Of a stretch of DNA of 64,000 nt, positions 57,352-64,000 are shown one piece after another. A program made the position numbers and the translations under genes. How positions within the stretch are numbered: position 1 is the first letter of the stretch; every line of letters begins with the position of its first letter. Location: NCBI GenBank assembly GCA_002423205.1, contig DIUZ01000026.1, positions 535,366-599,365 on the forward strand, in the 5' to 3' direction. This stretch comes from Micavibrio sp. UBA6145. Lineage in GTDB: Bacteria; Pseudomonadota; Alphaproteobacteria; Micavibrionales; UBA1664. The notes below the pieces were generated by a model. That model ran no database searches. It was not told the DNA's origin and was given only the letters and a program-made list of their open reading frames with translations.

Positions 57352-58254
57352 TCACTTGGCGGGGATGGAAAGCGCCAGACATTTGGCCGTGAAATCAGCC
57401 GGGAGCGGCGCTTCCAGCACCATATCCCTGCCGGTTTTCGGGTGGGTCAGCGTTAATGTTTTGGCATGCAGGTAAAACCGGCCTTTGCCCGCCCCGCCGT
57501 ACTTGGCGTCGCCCCATAAAGGTGCCCCGATTTCCGCGGCATGGACCCGGATCTGGTGCATCCGGCCTGTCAGGGGGGTGAATTGCACCAGGGCCGCGCC
57601 CGGCCCGCGGCCCAGCACCACGTAATCGGTAATGGCGGATTTGCCGACCTCGTCGTCGGTCATCATTTTCTCAAGATCGGGTCCGGCCATGCCCTTGGCC
57701 AGCGGCGCGTCAACGCGGCCTTTGTCCCTGGCTGGACCGGGGGCGCAGATGGCGTTGTAGATTTTCTCAACATCCCGGCCCGCAAACGCCGCCGACAGGC
57801 GGCGTGCCGATTCGGCCGACCGCGCCAGCAACAGCAGACCCGATGTGTCCTTGTCCAGCCGGTGGACCAGACGCGGGCGCACGCCGTTACCCCCGACCAG
57901 CCCGTCCAGCATGCCGTCGACATGGCGGGTGATGTTCGACCCGCCCTGTACGGCCAGCCCGGCCGGCTTGTTGATGACCACGATGTCTTCGTCGTCGTAC
58001 AGCACCAGTGTCTTGATGAAGGCGCTGTCCTTGGCGTCAATCGTCTTCACGGCCACTTCCGCATTGGACAGCATCGGCGGTAGGCGCAGCTCCTGGCCCT
58101 TTTCAAGCCGGGCGTCGCCCTTGGCGCGTTTGCCGTCGACGCGGATCTGCCCGGTGCGGATGATTTTTTGCATCTGTCCAAACGGGATATGCGGGAATTT
58201 TTTCTTAAGCCAGCGGTCGAGGCGCTGGCCATGATCGTCGTCTTCAACGTGCAT
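57352..58254 (-). CDS. rluC: RluA-family 23S rRNA pseudouridine synthase (RluC-like)
   Basis: Converts uridines in rRNA to pseudouridine. The 300-residue protein has an N-terminal S4 RNA-binding domain (LDRWLKKKFPHIPFGQMQK part) and the catalytic domain with the RluA motif VHRLDKDTSGLLLLARS, whose aspartate is catalytic. Also present are INKPAGLAVQGG and LTGRMHQIRVHAAEIG. The S4 domain points to RluC or RluD rather than RluA. Its start overlaps the crcB end by 11 bases, so it is coupled to crcB and rarA. Confidence 0.9.
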   Translation of the reverse strand: MHVEDDDHGQRLDRWLKKKFPHIPFGQMQKIIRTGQIRVDGKRAKGDARLEKGQELRLPPMLSNAEVAVKTIDAKDSAFIKTLVLYDDEDIVVINKPAGLAVQGGSNITRHVDGMLDGLVGGNGVRPRLVHRLDKDTSGLLLLARSAESARRLSAAFAGRDVEKIYNAICAPGPARDKGRVDAPLAKGMAGPDLEKMMTDDEVGKSAITDYVVLGRGPGAALVQFTPLTGRMHQIRVHAAEIGAPLWGDAKYGGAGKGRFYLHAKTLTLTHPKTGRDMVLEAPLPADFTAKCLALSIPAK

Positions 58255-58609
58255 GTAATTTCATACCCAGAATGCAGGCACCGATAGATAACACAACGCT
58301 TAACGTGACATACAAAACAGCCAGCATGGGCTTACGATCATACAGCATCACCGTTTCAAGCGAAAACGCGGAAAACGTGGTAAAGCCACCCAAAAACCCG
58401 GTTGTCAGGAATAGTTTTAGCGCGGGATCTGTATCCTTCATCGCGAATACGCCGATCAGAATACCCATCGCAAGACTGCCCAGAATATTGATGGCAAACG
58501 TAGCGTAGGGAAAATTGACGCCCAGTAAACGCGTTGATCCGACATTAATGCCGTAGCGGACCATGGCACCGAGTGCGCCGCCAAGTGCCACATACAAAGC
58601 GTTGATCAT
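58244..58609 (-). CDS. crcB: Fluoride channel CrcB (Fluc)
   Basis: Dual-topology dimeric fluoride exporter. The 121-residue protein has four transmembrane helices, GGALGAMVRYGI at the start, the pore asparagine segment FAINILGSLAMGI and the phenylalanine-box motif GFLGGFTTFSAFSLE. The ATG at 58609 (MINALYVAL) is chosen by family alignment and by its ATGA overlap with the rarA stop. No fluoride riboswitch can precede it because it is embedded in the operon rarA-crcB-rluC. Confidence 0.94.
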   Translation of the reverse strand: MINALYVALGGALGAMVRYGINVGSTRLLGVNFPYATFAINILGSLAMGILIGVFAMKDTDPALKLFLTTGFLGGFTTFSAFSLETVMLYDRKPMLAVLYVTLSVVLSIGACILGMKLHAR

Positions 58610-59922
58610 TTCCCCGCCTTTTGCTTTTGCGCACGGATCTGCGCCCATTCGGTAATGCGTGACTTGATGTCCTTCTCAAACCCGAAACCGCGTGGATCGT
58701 AAAACTGCTGGCGCTTCATGTTGTCGGGGAAATAATTCTGGCCTGAAAAACCCTCGGCCGTGTCCGGGTCGTAGATGTAGTCCTTGCCATAGCCCATTTC
58801 GGCCATCAGCTTCGTCGGCTTGTTTAAAATATGCATCGGTGGCATCAGCGATCCGTATTGGCGGGCGGCTGCGCGTGCGGTGTTGTATGCAACATAGGCC
58901 GCGTTCGATTTTGGTGCCGTCGCAAGATAAATAAGCGCCTCCGCCAGTGCCAGTTCGCCTTCGGGGCTGCCCAGACGTTCGTATGTTTCCCACGCTGAAA
59001 TGCACAACGGCAATGCCTGTGGCGACGCAAGGCCGATGTCCTCCACTGCCATGCGCACCATGCGCCGCGCAATATATTGCGGGTCCTCACCGCCGTCCAG
59101 CATGCGGCAGAACCAGTACAGCGCCGCGTCAGCATCCGATCCGCGTACGGATTTATGCAGCGCGCTGATCAGGTTGTAATGACCGTCATCAGATTTATCG
59201 TAAAGCGGTGCGCGTTTCTGCACGATGGATGTCAGGCGGTCTACCGTGACGGTGTCGCCCTTTTTGGTCTGCGCCATGATCTGTTCAATCATGTTCAGCA
59301 TGAAACGCCCATCGCCGTCAGCCATGGCCTTCAGCGTCGTGCGTGCCTGTGCCTCCAGCGGTAATGCGCGGTCCAGCGTTTCTTCCGCGCGTTTGATAAT
59401 GTTTTCCAGCGCCGTATCATCAAGACGGTTGAGGATGAATACGGTGGCACGCGACAGCAAAGCGGCATTCAGTTCAAACGACGGGTTTTCCGTGGTCGCG
59501 CCGACCAGCAAAATGGTGCCGTCTTCGACATACGGTAAAAATGCATCCTGCTGCGATTTGTTGAAACGGTGGATTTCGTCGACGAACAGCAGGGTGCGCT
59601 GCCCGGACGCGCTGCGCCCCTTGGCCTCTTCAAAAATCTTGCGCAGTTCGGCCACGCCCGAAAAAATCGCGGAAAGTTGCACGAAGTGCAGGCCCGACCC
59701 TTCGGCCAGAATGCGGGCAAGGGTGGTTTTGCCGCAACCCGGCGGCCCCCACAAAATCATCGATGTCAGCGCCCGGTTCTCGACCATGCGCCGTAATGGG
59801 CCATCAGCACCGATCAGGTGATCCTGTCCCACGATGTCGTCCAGCGTGCGCGGACGCAACCGGTCGGCCAGTGGCCGGACCTGGTCCTGCAGGGGTTCGA
59901 AAAGCGACTGTGGGCTTGGCAT
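58606..59922 (-). CDS. rarA: Replication-associated recombination protein RarA (MgsA)
   Basis: AAA+ ATPase that acts at stalled replication forks. The 438-residue protein has Walker A GPPGCGKTTLA, Walker B LLFVDEIHRF, sensor 1 GATTENPSFELN and the C-terminal tetramerisation domain with HKSVRGSDADAALYW and EDIGLASPQAL. Length fits the family. It is followed by crcB (ATGA overlap) and preceded, 46 bases away, by the DegP-like protease gene on the same strand. Confidence 0.95.
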   Translation of the reverse strand: MPSPQSLFEPLQDQVRPLADRLRPRTLDDIVGQDHLIGADGPLRRMVENRALTSMILWGPPGCGKTTLARILAEGSGLHFVQLSAIFSGVAELRKIFEEAKGRSASGQRTLLFVDEIHRFNKSQQDAFLPYVEDGTILLVGATTENPSFELNAALLSRATVFILNRLDDTALENIIKRAEETLDRALPLEAQARTTLKAMADGDGRFMLNMIEQIMAQTKKGDTVTVDRLTSIVQKRAPLYDKSDDGHYNLISALHKSVRGSDADAALYWFCRMLDGGEDPQYIARRMVRMAVEDIGLASPQALPLCISAWETYERLGSPEGELALAEALIYLATAPKSNAAYVAYNTARAAARQYGSLMPPMHILNKPTKLMAEMGYGKDYIYDPDTAEGFSGQNYFPDNMKRQQFYDPRGFGFEKDIKSRITEWAQIRAQKQKAGK

Positions 59923-59968
59923 GCGCCTAATATATAGGGTCTTTCGCCCTAATACAAAGCATCCGAAA

Positions 59969-61369
59969 TCAGTTCAGGATAAGGGTTTTATCACGGCCAG
60001 AACGGCGGATTTTGATGATCCAGCGGCCGTCCGCCGGGCGTGGCAAGAGGGCCTGGACCTGGTCGCTGCTGGTGATGGGCTTGTTCGCCACCGCGATGAT
60101 GCCGTCCCCCGGCTCCAGCCCCAGACGCGCGCCGATGGTGCCGGCCTTGACGGACTGGACGACGACGCCCTCTGTCTGGTTGGCAAGGCCCATGTCTTCA
60201 ACCACGGCGGGTGACACGTTGATCAGGGTCGCACCCTCCAGCGGGTTTTTACCGACTATTGTCACCGGGTTCTTGGCCGGAATTTCAGCCGGACGTTCCG
60301 CGGTGAATGTAAGCATGACATCCTGACCTGCGCGGCGCACTTTCAATGTCGTCTGCTGGCCGATCGGCATGGTCGCGATGCGGTAGCGCAACTCTTCGTA
60401 ATCGCGCAGTGTGTAATTCCCAAGACCGGTAATGACGTCACCGGTTTTCAGACCCGCCTTTTCACCCGGCCCGCCCTTGACCACATCCGCGACCAGCGCA
60501 CCCTGCGCACGGTCGAAGCCAAGACTGGCCGCGACATCCTGCGTCATGCTCTGCGCTTTAAACCCAAGCCACGGACGCACCACGCCGCGTTTGCCGACCT
60601 GTCCTGATTTTTCAGCCGCGATCACCGCGCGCACCATGTCGGCGGGAATGGCAAAACCAATACCCAGATTGCCGCCGCTGCGCGAATAAATGGCGGAATT
60701 CACGCCAACAACGCGGCCATCCATATCCACCAGCGGGCCGCCGGAATTGCCGGGATTGATCGCGGCGTCCGTCTGGATGAAGAAATCGAAATCGTTGATA
60801 TCGGTGTTGGATCGCGCAAGGGCCGACACAATGCCCGATGTCACCGTCTGGCCCACGCCGAACGGATCGCCGACGGCCAGCACAAGATCACCGACCTCCA
60901 GCGTTTCGGAATCAGAAAGTTTCAATGTCGGCAGGGCCGCACCCTTTGCATCAATGCGCAGCAGCGCAAGATCACTCGGCTGGTCGATCAGCACCGCGCG
61001 TGCGGGCAATTGCCGCCCGTCGGTCAGGCCGACCATGATTTCTTCTGAATTGCGGATGACGTGCGCGTTGGTAACGATCAGGCCGTCGCCGCTGGCAATG
61101 AAACCTGAGCCCAGCGATTGCTGGACGCGTTTTTTGGCCGGTGCGAACTGCTGGAAAAACGGTGCGAATAACGGGTCGTTGGCAAACGGGTTGTTGGCAC
61201 CGCCCTGTACGGTCTGCTTGCTGTAGACGTTGACGACGGCAGGGGCCACGGCCTTGACCACCGGGGCATAGGTCATCTTGATCTGCTGGGATGATGTGGG
61301 CACGACATCCTGCGCAAACACAGGGGCCGTCGATAAAAGGGCGCATACCGCAAGCGTGATGAATCTCAT
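59969..61369 (-). CDS. DegP/HtrA-type periplasmic serine protease
   Basis: Periplasmic quality-control protease, 466 residues with a signal peptide (FITLAVCALLSTAPVFA). The trypsin-like domain has the catalytic triad His in IVTNAHVIRN, Asp in SDLALLRID and Ser in PGNSGGPLV. Two PDZ domains follow (about 255-350 and 370-460: VADVVKGGPGEKAGLKTGD and VKAGTIGARLGLEPGD, the latter in part), the layout of DegP/DegQ. A Gln-rich loop lies between the N-terminus and the protease. The specific ortholog (DegP, DegQ or Do) cannot be fixed by sequence alone. Confidence 0.93.
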   Translation of the reverse strand: MRFITLAVCALLSTAPVFAQDVVPTSSQQIKMTYAPVVKAVAPAVVNVYSKQTVQGGANNPFANDPLFAPFFQQFAPAKKRVQQSLGSGFIASGDGLIVTNAHVIRNSEEIMVGLTDGRQLPARAVLIDQPSDLALLRIDAKGAALPTLKLSDSETLEVGDLVLAVGDPFGVGQTVTSGIVSALARSNTDINDFDFFIQTDAAINPGNSGGPLVDMDGRVVGVNSAIYSRSGGNLGIGFAIPADMVRAVIAAEKSGQVGKRGVVRPWLGFKAQSMTQDVAASLGFDRAQGALVADVVKGGPGEKAGLKTGDVITGLGNYTLRDYEELRYRIATMPIGQQTTLKVRRAGQDVMLTFTAERPAEIPAKNPVTIVGKNPLEGATLINVSPAVVEDMGLANQTEGVVVQSVKAGTIGARLGLEPGDGIIAVANKPITSSDQVQALLPRPADGRWIIKIRRSGRDKTLILN

Positions 61370-61417
61370 GGGTAAAAGATAATACCCAACCGCGGCAAAA
61401 TCTAGGCGGCTTAAGGT

Positions 61418-61753
61418 TTAGAAAGGGTCTGTTGTACCCGGCAGAGCGACGACAAGACCGTCAAGCGCGTCCGACATCATGATCTGGCATGACAGGCGTG
61501 ACGTTTTGGTCAGGTCGAACGCCAGGTCCAGCATGTCTTCTTCTTCCATGCTCTTGCCGCCGTCCGGCAGCACCCTGTCGAACCATTGCGGGTGAATGAT
61601 GACATGGCATGTGGCGCAGGCAAGGGACCCGCCGCATGCGCCCTCGATCTGGTCGATCCCGGCCTTACGCGCGATTTCCATCACCGACAGCCCGACCGGG
61701 GCGTCGACTTCGAACGGCGTCTTGTCGCGCAGGATAAAGGTCATTTTTGCCAT
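61418..61753 (-). CDS. fdx: [2Fe-2S] ferredoxin, ISC type
   Basis: Electron carrier for Fe-S cluster assembly. The 111-residue protein has the vertebrate-type ligand pattern CxxxxxCxxC (C40, C46, C49 in GACGGSLACATCHV) and the fourth cysteine C89 in SRLSCQI, with the EEEDMLDLAF helix typical of adrenodoxin-like ferredoxins. The ATG at 61753 (MAKMTFIL) is taken; it overlaps the end of the cysteine desulfurase gene by 13 bases. The longer upstream frame inside that gene is not used. Confidence 0.93.
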   Translation of the reverse strand: MAKMTFILRDKTPFEVDAPVGLSVMEIARKAGIDQIEGACGGSLACATCHVIIHPQWFDRVLPDGGKSMEEEDMLDLAFDLTKTSRLSCQIMMSDALDGLVVALPGTTDPF

Positions 61754-62796
61754 GAAGCACTCAAACGTTTGTATGTCGCAATAAAGGTATCTACGTCGGA
61801 TGCTGTCGTATTCCATCCCAGTGATACGCGCAAGGCACAGGTGGCCAGGCTGGCATCAATGCCCATCGCGTCCAGCACATGCGACGGTTTGACCGAACCC
61901 GAACTGCATGCCGAACCGGACGATACGCAGACCCCTGCAAGGTCCAGCGCCATCAATTGCGTGTCGGCCAATACGCCCGGCAACGCAAAACATGTGGTAT
62001 TGGCCACGCGCGGACAATCTTTACCAAAAACGACAATGCCCGGAATTTCCGATTCAATGCGGTCACGAAGCGCGCCCAGTTTTGCAAATTCACCGGCATG
62101 CGCGAGTGATGCGGCCACGCCAAACCCGGCGATGGCGGCAACATTTTCAGTGCCTGCGCGCTGGCGGCGTTCCTGCCCGCCGCCATGGATCAGTTTGACC
62201 GGCGGTGCCTTGGTATCAACGATAATCGCACCTGCGCCCATCGGGCCCGCCATTTTATGCGCGGACACGGTGATGTAATCAGCGACCAGCGACACCGGAA
62301 TGCGCCCCGCCGCCTGCACCGCGTCGCAGTGGAATTTCACGTTATGCTGTTTGCACAAAGCCGCAATTTTTTCGACCGGCTGAATGACGCCCGTCTCGTT
62401 ATTGACCCACATGACGGATACCAGCGCCGCACCTGCGATCATGGTTTCAAGCGCGTCCATGTCGATAACGCCGCTGCTCAAAACCGGAATGCGCTCGGCC
62501 TTCACCGATTCCATCACCGACGGATGTTCGATGCCCGAGGTCAGGATGCGGCCCGTAAACGACTTCAAAACCGTGTTGTTGGCTTCGGTCGCGCCGCTGG
62601 TGAAAATCACCTGCTTGGACAACACGCCGAACAGGGCGGCCACGGCATTGCGGGCGTCTTCGACCAGCGCCCGGGCGCTGCGGCCGGACGCATGCACGCT
62701 GGATGCATTGCCATGCATTTGCATGGCACCGCCAACCGCCGCGATGACCGCAGGGCGGGCGGGGGAGGTGGCATTGTGATCCAGATAAATCGACAT
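61741..62796 (-). CDS. iscS: Cysteine desulfurase (IscS/NifS family)
   Basis: PLP enzyme that takes sulfur from cysteine for Fe-S clusters and for tRNA thiolation by MnmA. The 351-residue protein has YLDHNATSP, SGATEANN, the PLP lysine in VSAHKMAGPMG and the persulfide cysteine loop SSGSACSSGSVKPSHVL. The ACSSG loop is of the IscS/NifS group; the protein is about 50 residues shorter than E. coli IscS. A terminator hairpin ends in seven T residues directly against the ATG, so no usual ribosome-binding site exists. It overlaps fdx; iscU, iscA and hscAB are absent here. Confidence 0.92.
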   Translation of the reverse strand: MSIYLDHNATSPARPAVIAAVGGAMQMHGNASSVHASGRSARALVEDARNAVAALFGVLSKQVIFTSGATEANNTVLKSFTGRILTSGIEHPSVMESVKAERIPVLSSGVIDMDALETMIAGAALVSVMWVNNETGVIQPVEKIAALCKQHNVKFHCDAVQAAGRIPVSLVADYITVSAHKMAGPMGAGAIIVDTKAPPVKLIHGGGQERRQRAGTENVAAIAGFGVAASLAHAGEFAKLGALRDRIESEIPGIVVFGKDCPRVANTTCFALPGVLADTQLMALDLAGVCVSSGSACSSGSVKPSHVLDAMGIDASLATCALRVSLGWNTTASDVDTFIATYKRLSASWQK

Positions 62797-62834
62797 AAAA
62801 AAACCGGCCTGTCCGTTAAAGACAAGGCCGGTTT
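62797..62834 (-). terminator. Terminator hairpin between iscR and iscS, abutting the iscS start codon
   Basis: On the minus strand AAACCGGCCTTGTC pairs with GACAGGCCGGTTT (one bulged base), loop of seven, followed by seven T residues. The ATG of iscS is the very next codon. It lies 22 bases after the iscR stop. Confidence 0.8.
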
Positions 62835-62856
62835 TACGGGCAAAAAGCCCGTATGT

Positions 62857-63432
62857 CTATTGCTTCGCCTGAGGCGGTGCGGTGAAGAGTTTCTGGTACA
62901 CGTCATCGCGCTCGCGCACGACATCGTCCAGGGACACATGGTCCAGCAGCTGGTAAACCAGCCCGTTCAGCGATTCCCACAGCTTGCCCGACGGGCAGTC
63001 CGAGGTGGCAAAGCGGCGTGGAGCCGCCTGGCGCGTACGCTGGGCAGTCGGGCTGTCTTCGGCCGCCCGGATGATGGCGGCAACCGAAATCTCGGTCGCG
63101 GGCAGGCCCAGACGGTAACCGCCGCCGGGACCCCGGTGGCTTTTAACCAGACCGTGACGGCGCAGGCCGGCGAACATCTGCTCAAGGTATGAAAGGGATA
63201 TCTGGCGGCGGGCTGCGATGTCCGAAAGGGGGACAGGGCGTCCGTCCTGCATCCTGGTCAAATCGACCATGGCAGTCAGGGCGTGCTTGCCGCGTGAGGT
63301 GGTCTCAAGTCGTTCCAAGTTACTGTTTGCCTGTGATGTTATGGTTAAATCGGTACCCCGGGAGGGCACGATATTACTGGAAGCCGCTACCGTACGTCCG
63401 GGAATAGGGGAAATAAACCCTAAGCTTTTCAT
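62857..63432 (-). CDS. iscR: Rrf2-family transcriptional regulator (IscR-like) with one cysteine
   Basis: Winged-helix DNA-binding regulator. The fold begins around residue 41 (RLETTSRGKHALTAMVDLTR) and has the Rrf2 signatures ISLSYLEQMFAGLRRHGLV and GPGGGYRLG. IscR senses Fe-S status with three cysteines and a histidine; here only C146 (TSDCPSGKLWESL) is present, so a standard [2Fe-2S] site cannot form. The first 40 residues are an unusual extension; a TTG near codon 39 is the alternative start. Placement before iscS suggests control of the isc genes. Confidence 0.85.
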   Translation of the reverse strand: MKSLGFISPIPGRTVAASSNIVPSRGTDLTITSQANSNLERLETTSRGKHALTAMVDLTRMQDGRPVPLSDIAARRQISLSYLEQMFAGLRRHGLVKSHRGPGGGYRLGLPATEISVAAIIRAAEDSPTAQRTRQAAPRRFATSDCPSGKLWESLNGLVYQLLDHVSLDDVVRERDDVYQKLFTAPPQAKQ

Positions 63433-63466
63433 GGTAATGCCCTTTTTGCTGCACTGCGAAATAAAT

Positions 63467-63496
63467 TTGACAAATATCTGGACTCCTTACTATAAC
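63467..63496 (+). promoter_or_regulatory. Predicted promoter of the alpha/beta hydrolase gene
   Basis: TTGACA (63467-63472), an 18-base spacer and TATAAC (63491-63496); with a 17-base spacer the -10 reads CTATAA. The start codon at 63606 is about 105 bases downstream, leaving a long leader. The region is also the divergent promoter region of iscR. Confidence 0.6.
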
Positions 63497-63605
63497 GCCA
63501 CTATCCCTGAGACAGTTCCTTCGTTGTCGCTTAACCTTTGAAAAACAATAATAAAGGGACGCGACGACAAAAGAATTTGTGGTTCACAGACATAGAAAGT
63601 CATCA

Positions 63606-64000
63606 ATGCCTGAAGTTATTATCAACGGCCCCGCTGGCCGCCTCGAAGGCCGATACACCCATTCAAAAATGCCCAATGCGCCCTTAGCGCTGGTGCTGCA
63701 TCCCCACCCTGAACACGGTGGCACGATGAACAACAAAATTGCTTATTCTCTTCATCAGGTATTTGTCGCGCGGGGCTTTTCAACCCTGCGTTTCAATTTC
63801 CGCGGCGTTGGCAAAAGCCAGGGCACGCACGACAAAGGTGAAGGCGAACTGTCTGATGCGGCCTCCGCGCTCGACTGGATGCAGGCGCTGAACCCCAACG
63901 CCCCGAATGTCTGGGTCGGCGGTTTCGCCTTTGGCGCATGGATCGGCATGCAATTGCTGATGCGCCGCCCGGAAATCCGTGGCTTCATTTCCGTCACGCC
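63606..64000 (+). CDS. Alpha/beta hydrolase (COG2945-like), cut by window edge
   Basis: The first 131 residues of a small alpha/beta hydrolase. It starts MPEVIINGPAGRLEGRY and has the family's LHPHPEHGGTMNNK, the oxyanion-region RFNFRGVGKSQG and the nucleophile-elbow region. The elbow reads GGFAFGAWIG with alanine (residue 108) where the GxSxG serine is expected, so classic hydrolase activity may be absent. The C-terminal half lies outside the window. A strong promoter precedes it, divergent from iscR. Confidence 0.8.
   Translation, partial: MPEVIINGPAGRLEGRYTHSKMPNAPLALVLHPHPEHGGTMNNKIAYSLHQVFVARGFSTLRFNFRGVGKSQGTHDKGEGELSDAASALDWMQALNPNAPNVWVGGFAFGAWIGMQLLMRRPEIRGFISVT

Noticed and set aside
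58590..58660. Fluoride riboswitch ahead of crcB
   Set aside because: The crcB start overlaps the rarA stop, so there is no room for an upstream aptamer.

Overview
The window looks like a chromosomal segment of an alphaproteobacterium with moderately high GC. Pointers are the ATP12-type assembly chaperone, the lspA / DUF3035 lipoprotein / paired M16 peptidase block, the IscR-IscS-ferredoxin block and an endonuclease-type MutL. Several families (pentapeptide protein, EWWD-type M15 peptidase, TPR-GT9 fusion) recall Micavibrio-like lineages, but that is an impression, not a proof. Most of the window is housekeeping DNA. No prophage, transposase or CRISPR array is visible.

Layout. 1-5.2 kb, minus strand: pheS (cut by the window edge), rplT, rpmI, gpt, an unknown gene and polA. 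5.2-10.1 kb: corA, rlmB, a TPR-glycosyltransferase fusion, a class D beta-lactamase and tRNA-Tyr. 10.2-13.7 kb: a tightly overlapping four-gene operon (CDF metal exporter, glucokinase-like, NodB-like deacetylase, SAM-hydrolase-like). 13.7-14.2 kb: scar of a lost island (3' end of an AbiEii toxin gene plus repeats). 14.2-19.7 kb: thioredoxin-reductase-like, YihY, cold-shock protein, tuf, a phosphoesterase and tRNA-Trp. 19.8-31.1 kb: a signalling and iron-uptake block (CheW-like, four proteins with receiver domains, a periplasmic binding protein, a TonB receptor and a PepSY protein) lying between tRNA-Trp and secE-nusG, which are usually adjacent. 31.3-43.9 kb: secE, nusG, rlmE, a lytic transglycosylase, acyl-CoA dehydrogenase, rnr, rpmG, tsaC, mnmA, tRNA-Met, an M15 peptidase and ribF. 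43.9-55.8 kb: ileS-lspA-lipoprotein-M16-M16-pgi, pentapeptide protein, mutL. 55.8-63.4 kb, minus strand: iscR, iscS, fdx, degP-like, rarA, crcB, rluC-like, a membrane protein and ATP12. The right edge cuts an alpha/beta hydrolase.

The most unusual signals are regulatory or structural. A perfect 14-bp inverted repeat brackets the tsaC start codon and would bury its ribosome-binding site. The rpmG terminator lies inside the signal-peptide codons of the next gene. A terminator has its T-tract touching the iscS start codon. Two terminator-like hairpins sit in a divergent promoter region with no gene before them. Hairpin clusters follow tRNA-Met and rlmE. Promoters are placed for leaderless transcripts at corA, rlmB and mnmA. 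Several enzymes show changed key residues (CDF His to Gln, glucokinase Glu to Tyr, M15 His to Asp, hydrolase Ser to Ala, IscR with one cysteine), and the base composition of the hybrid kinase breaks sharply at its HAMP boundary.
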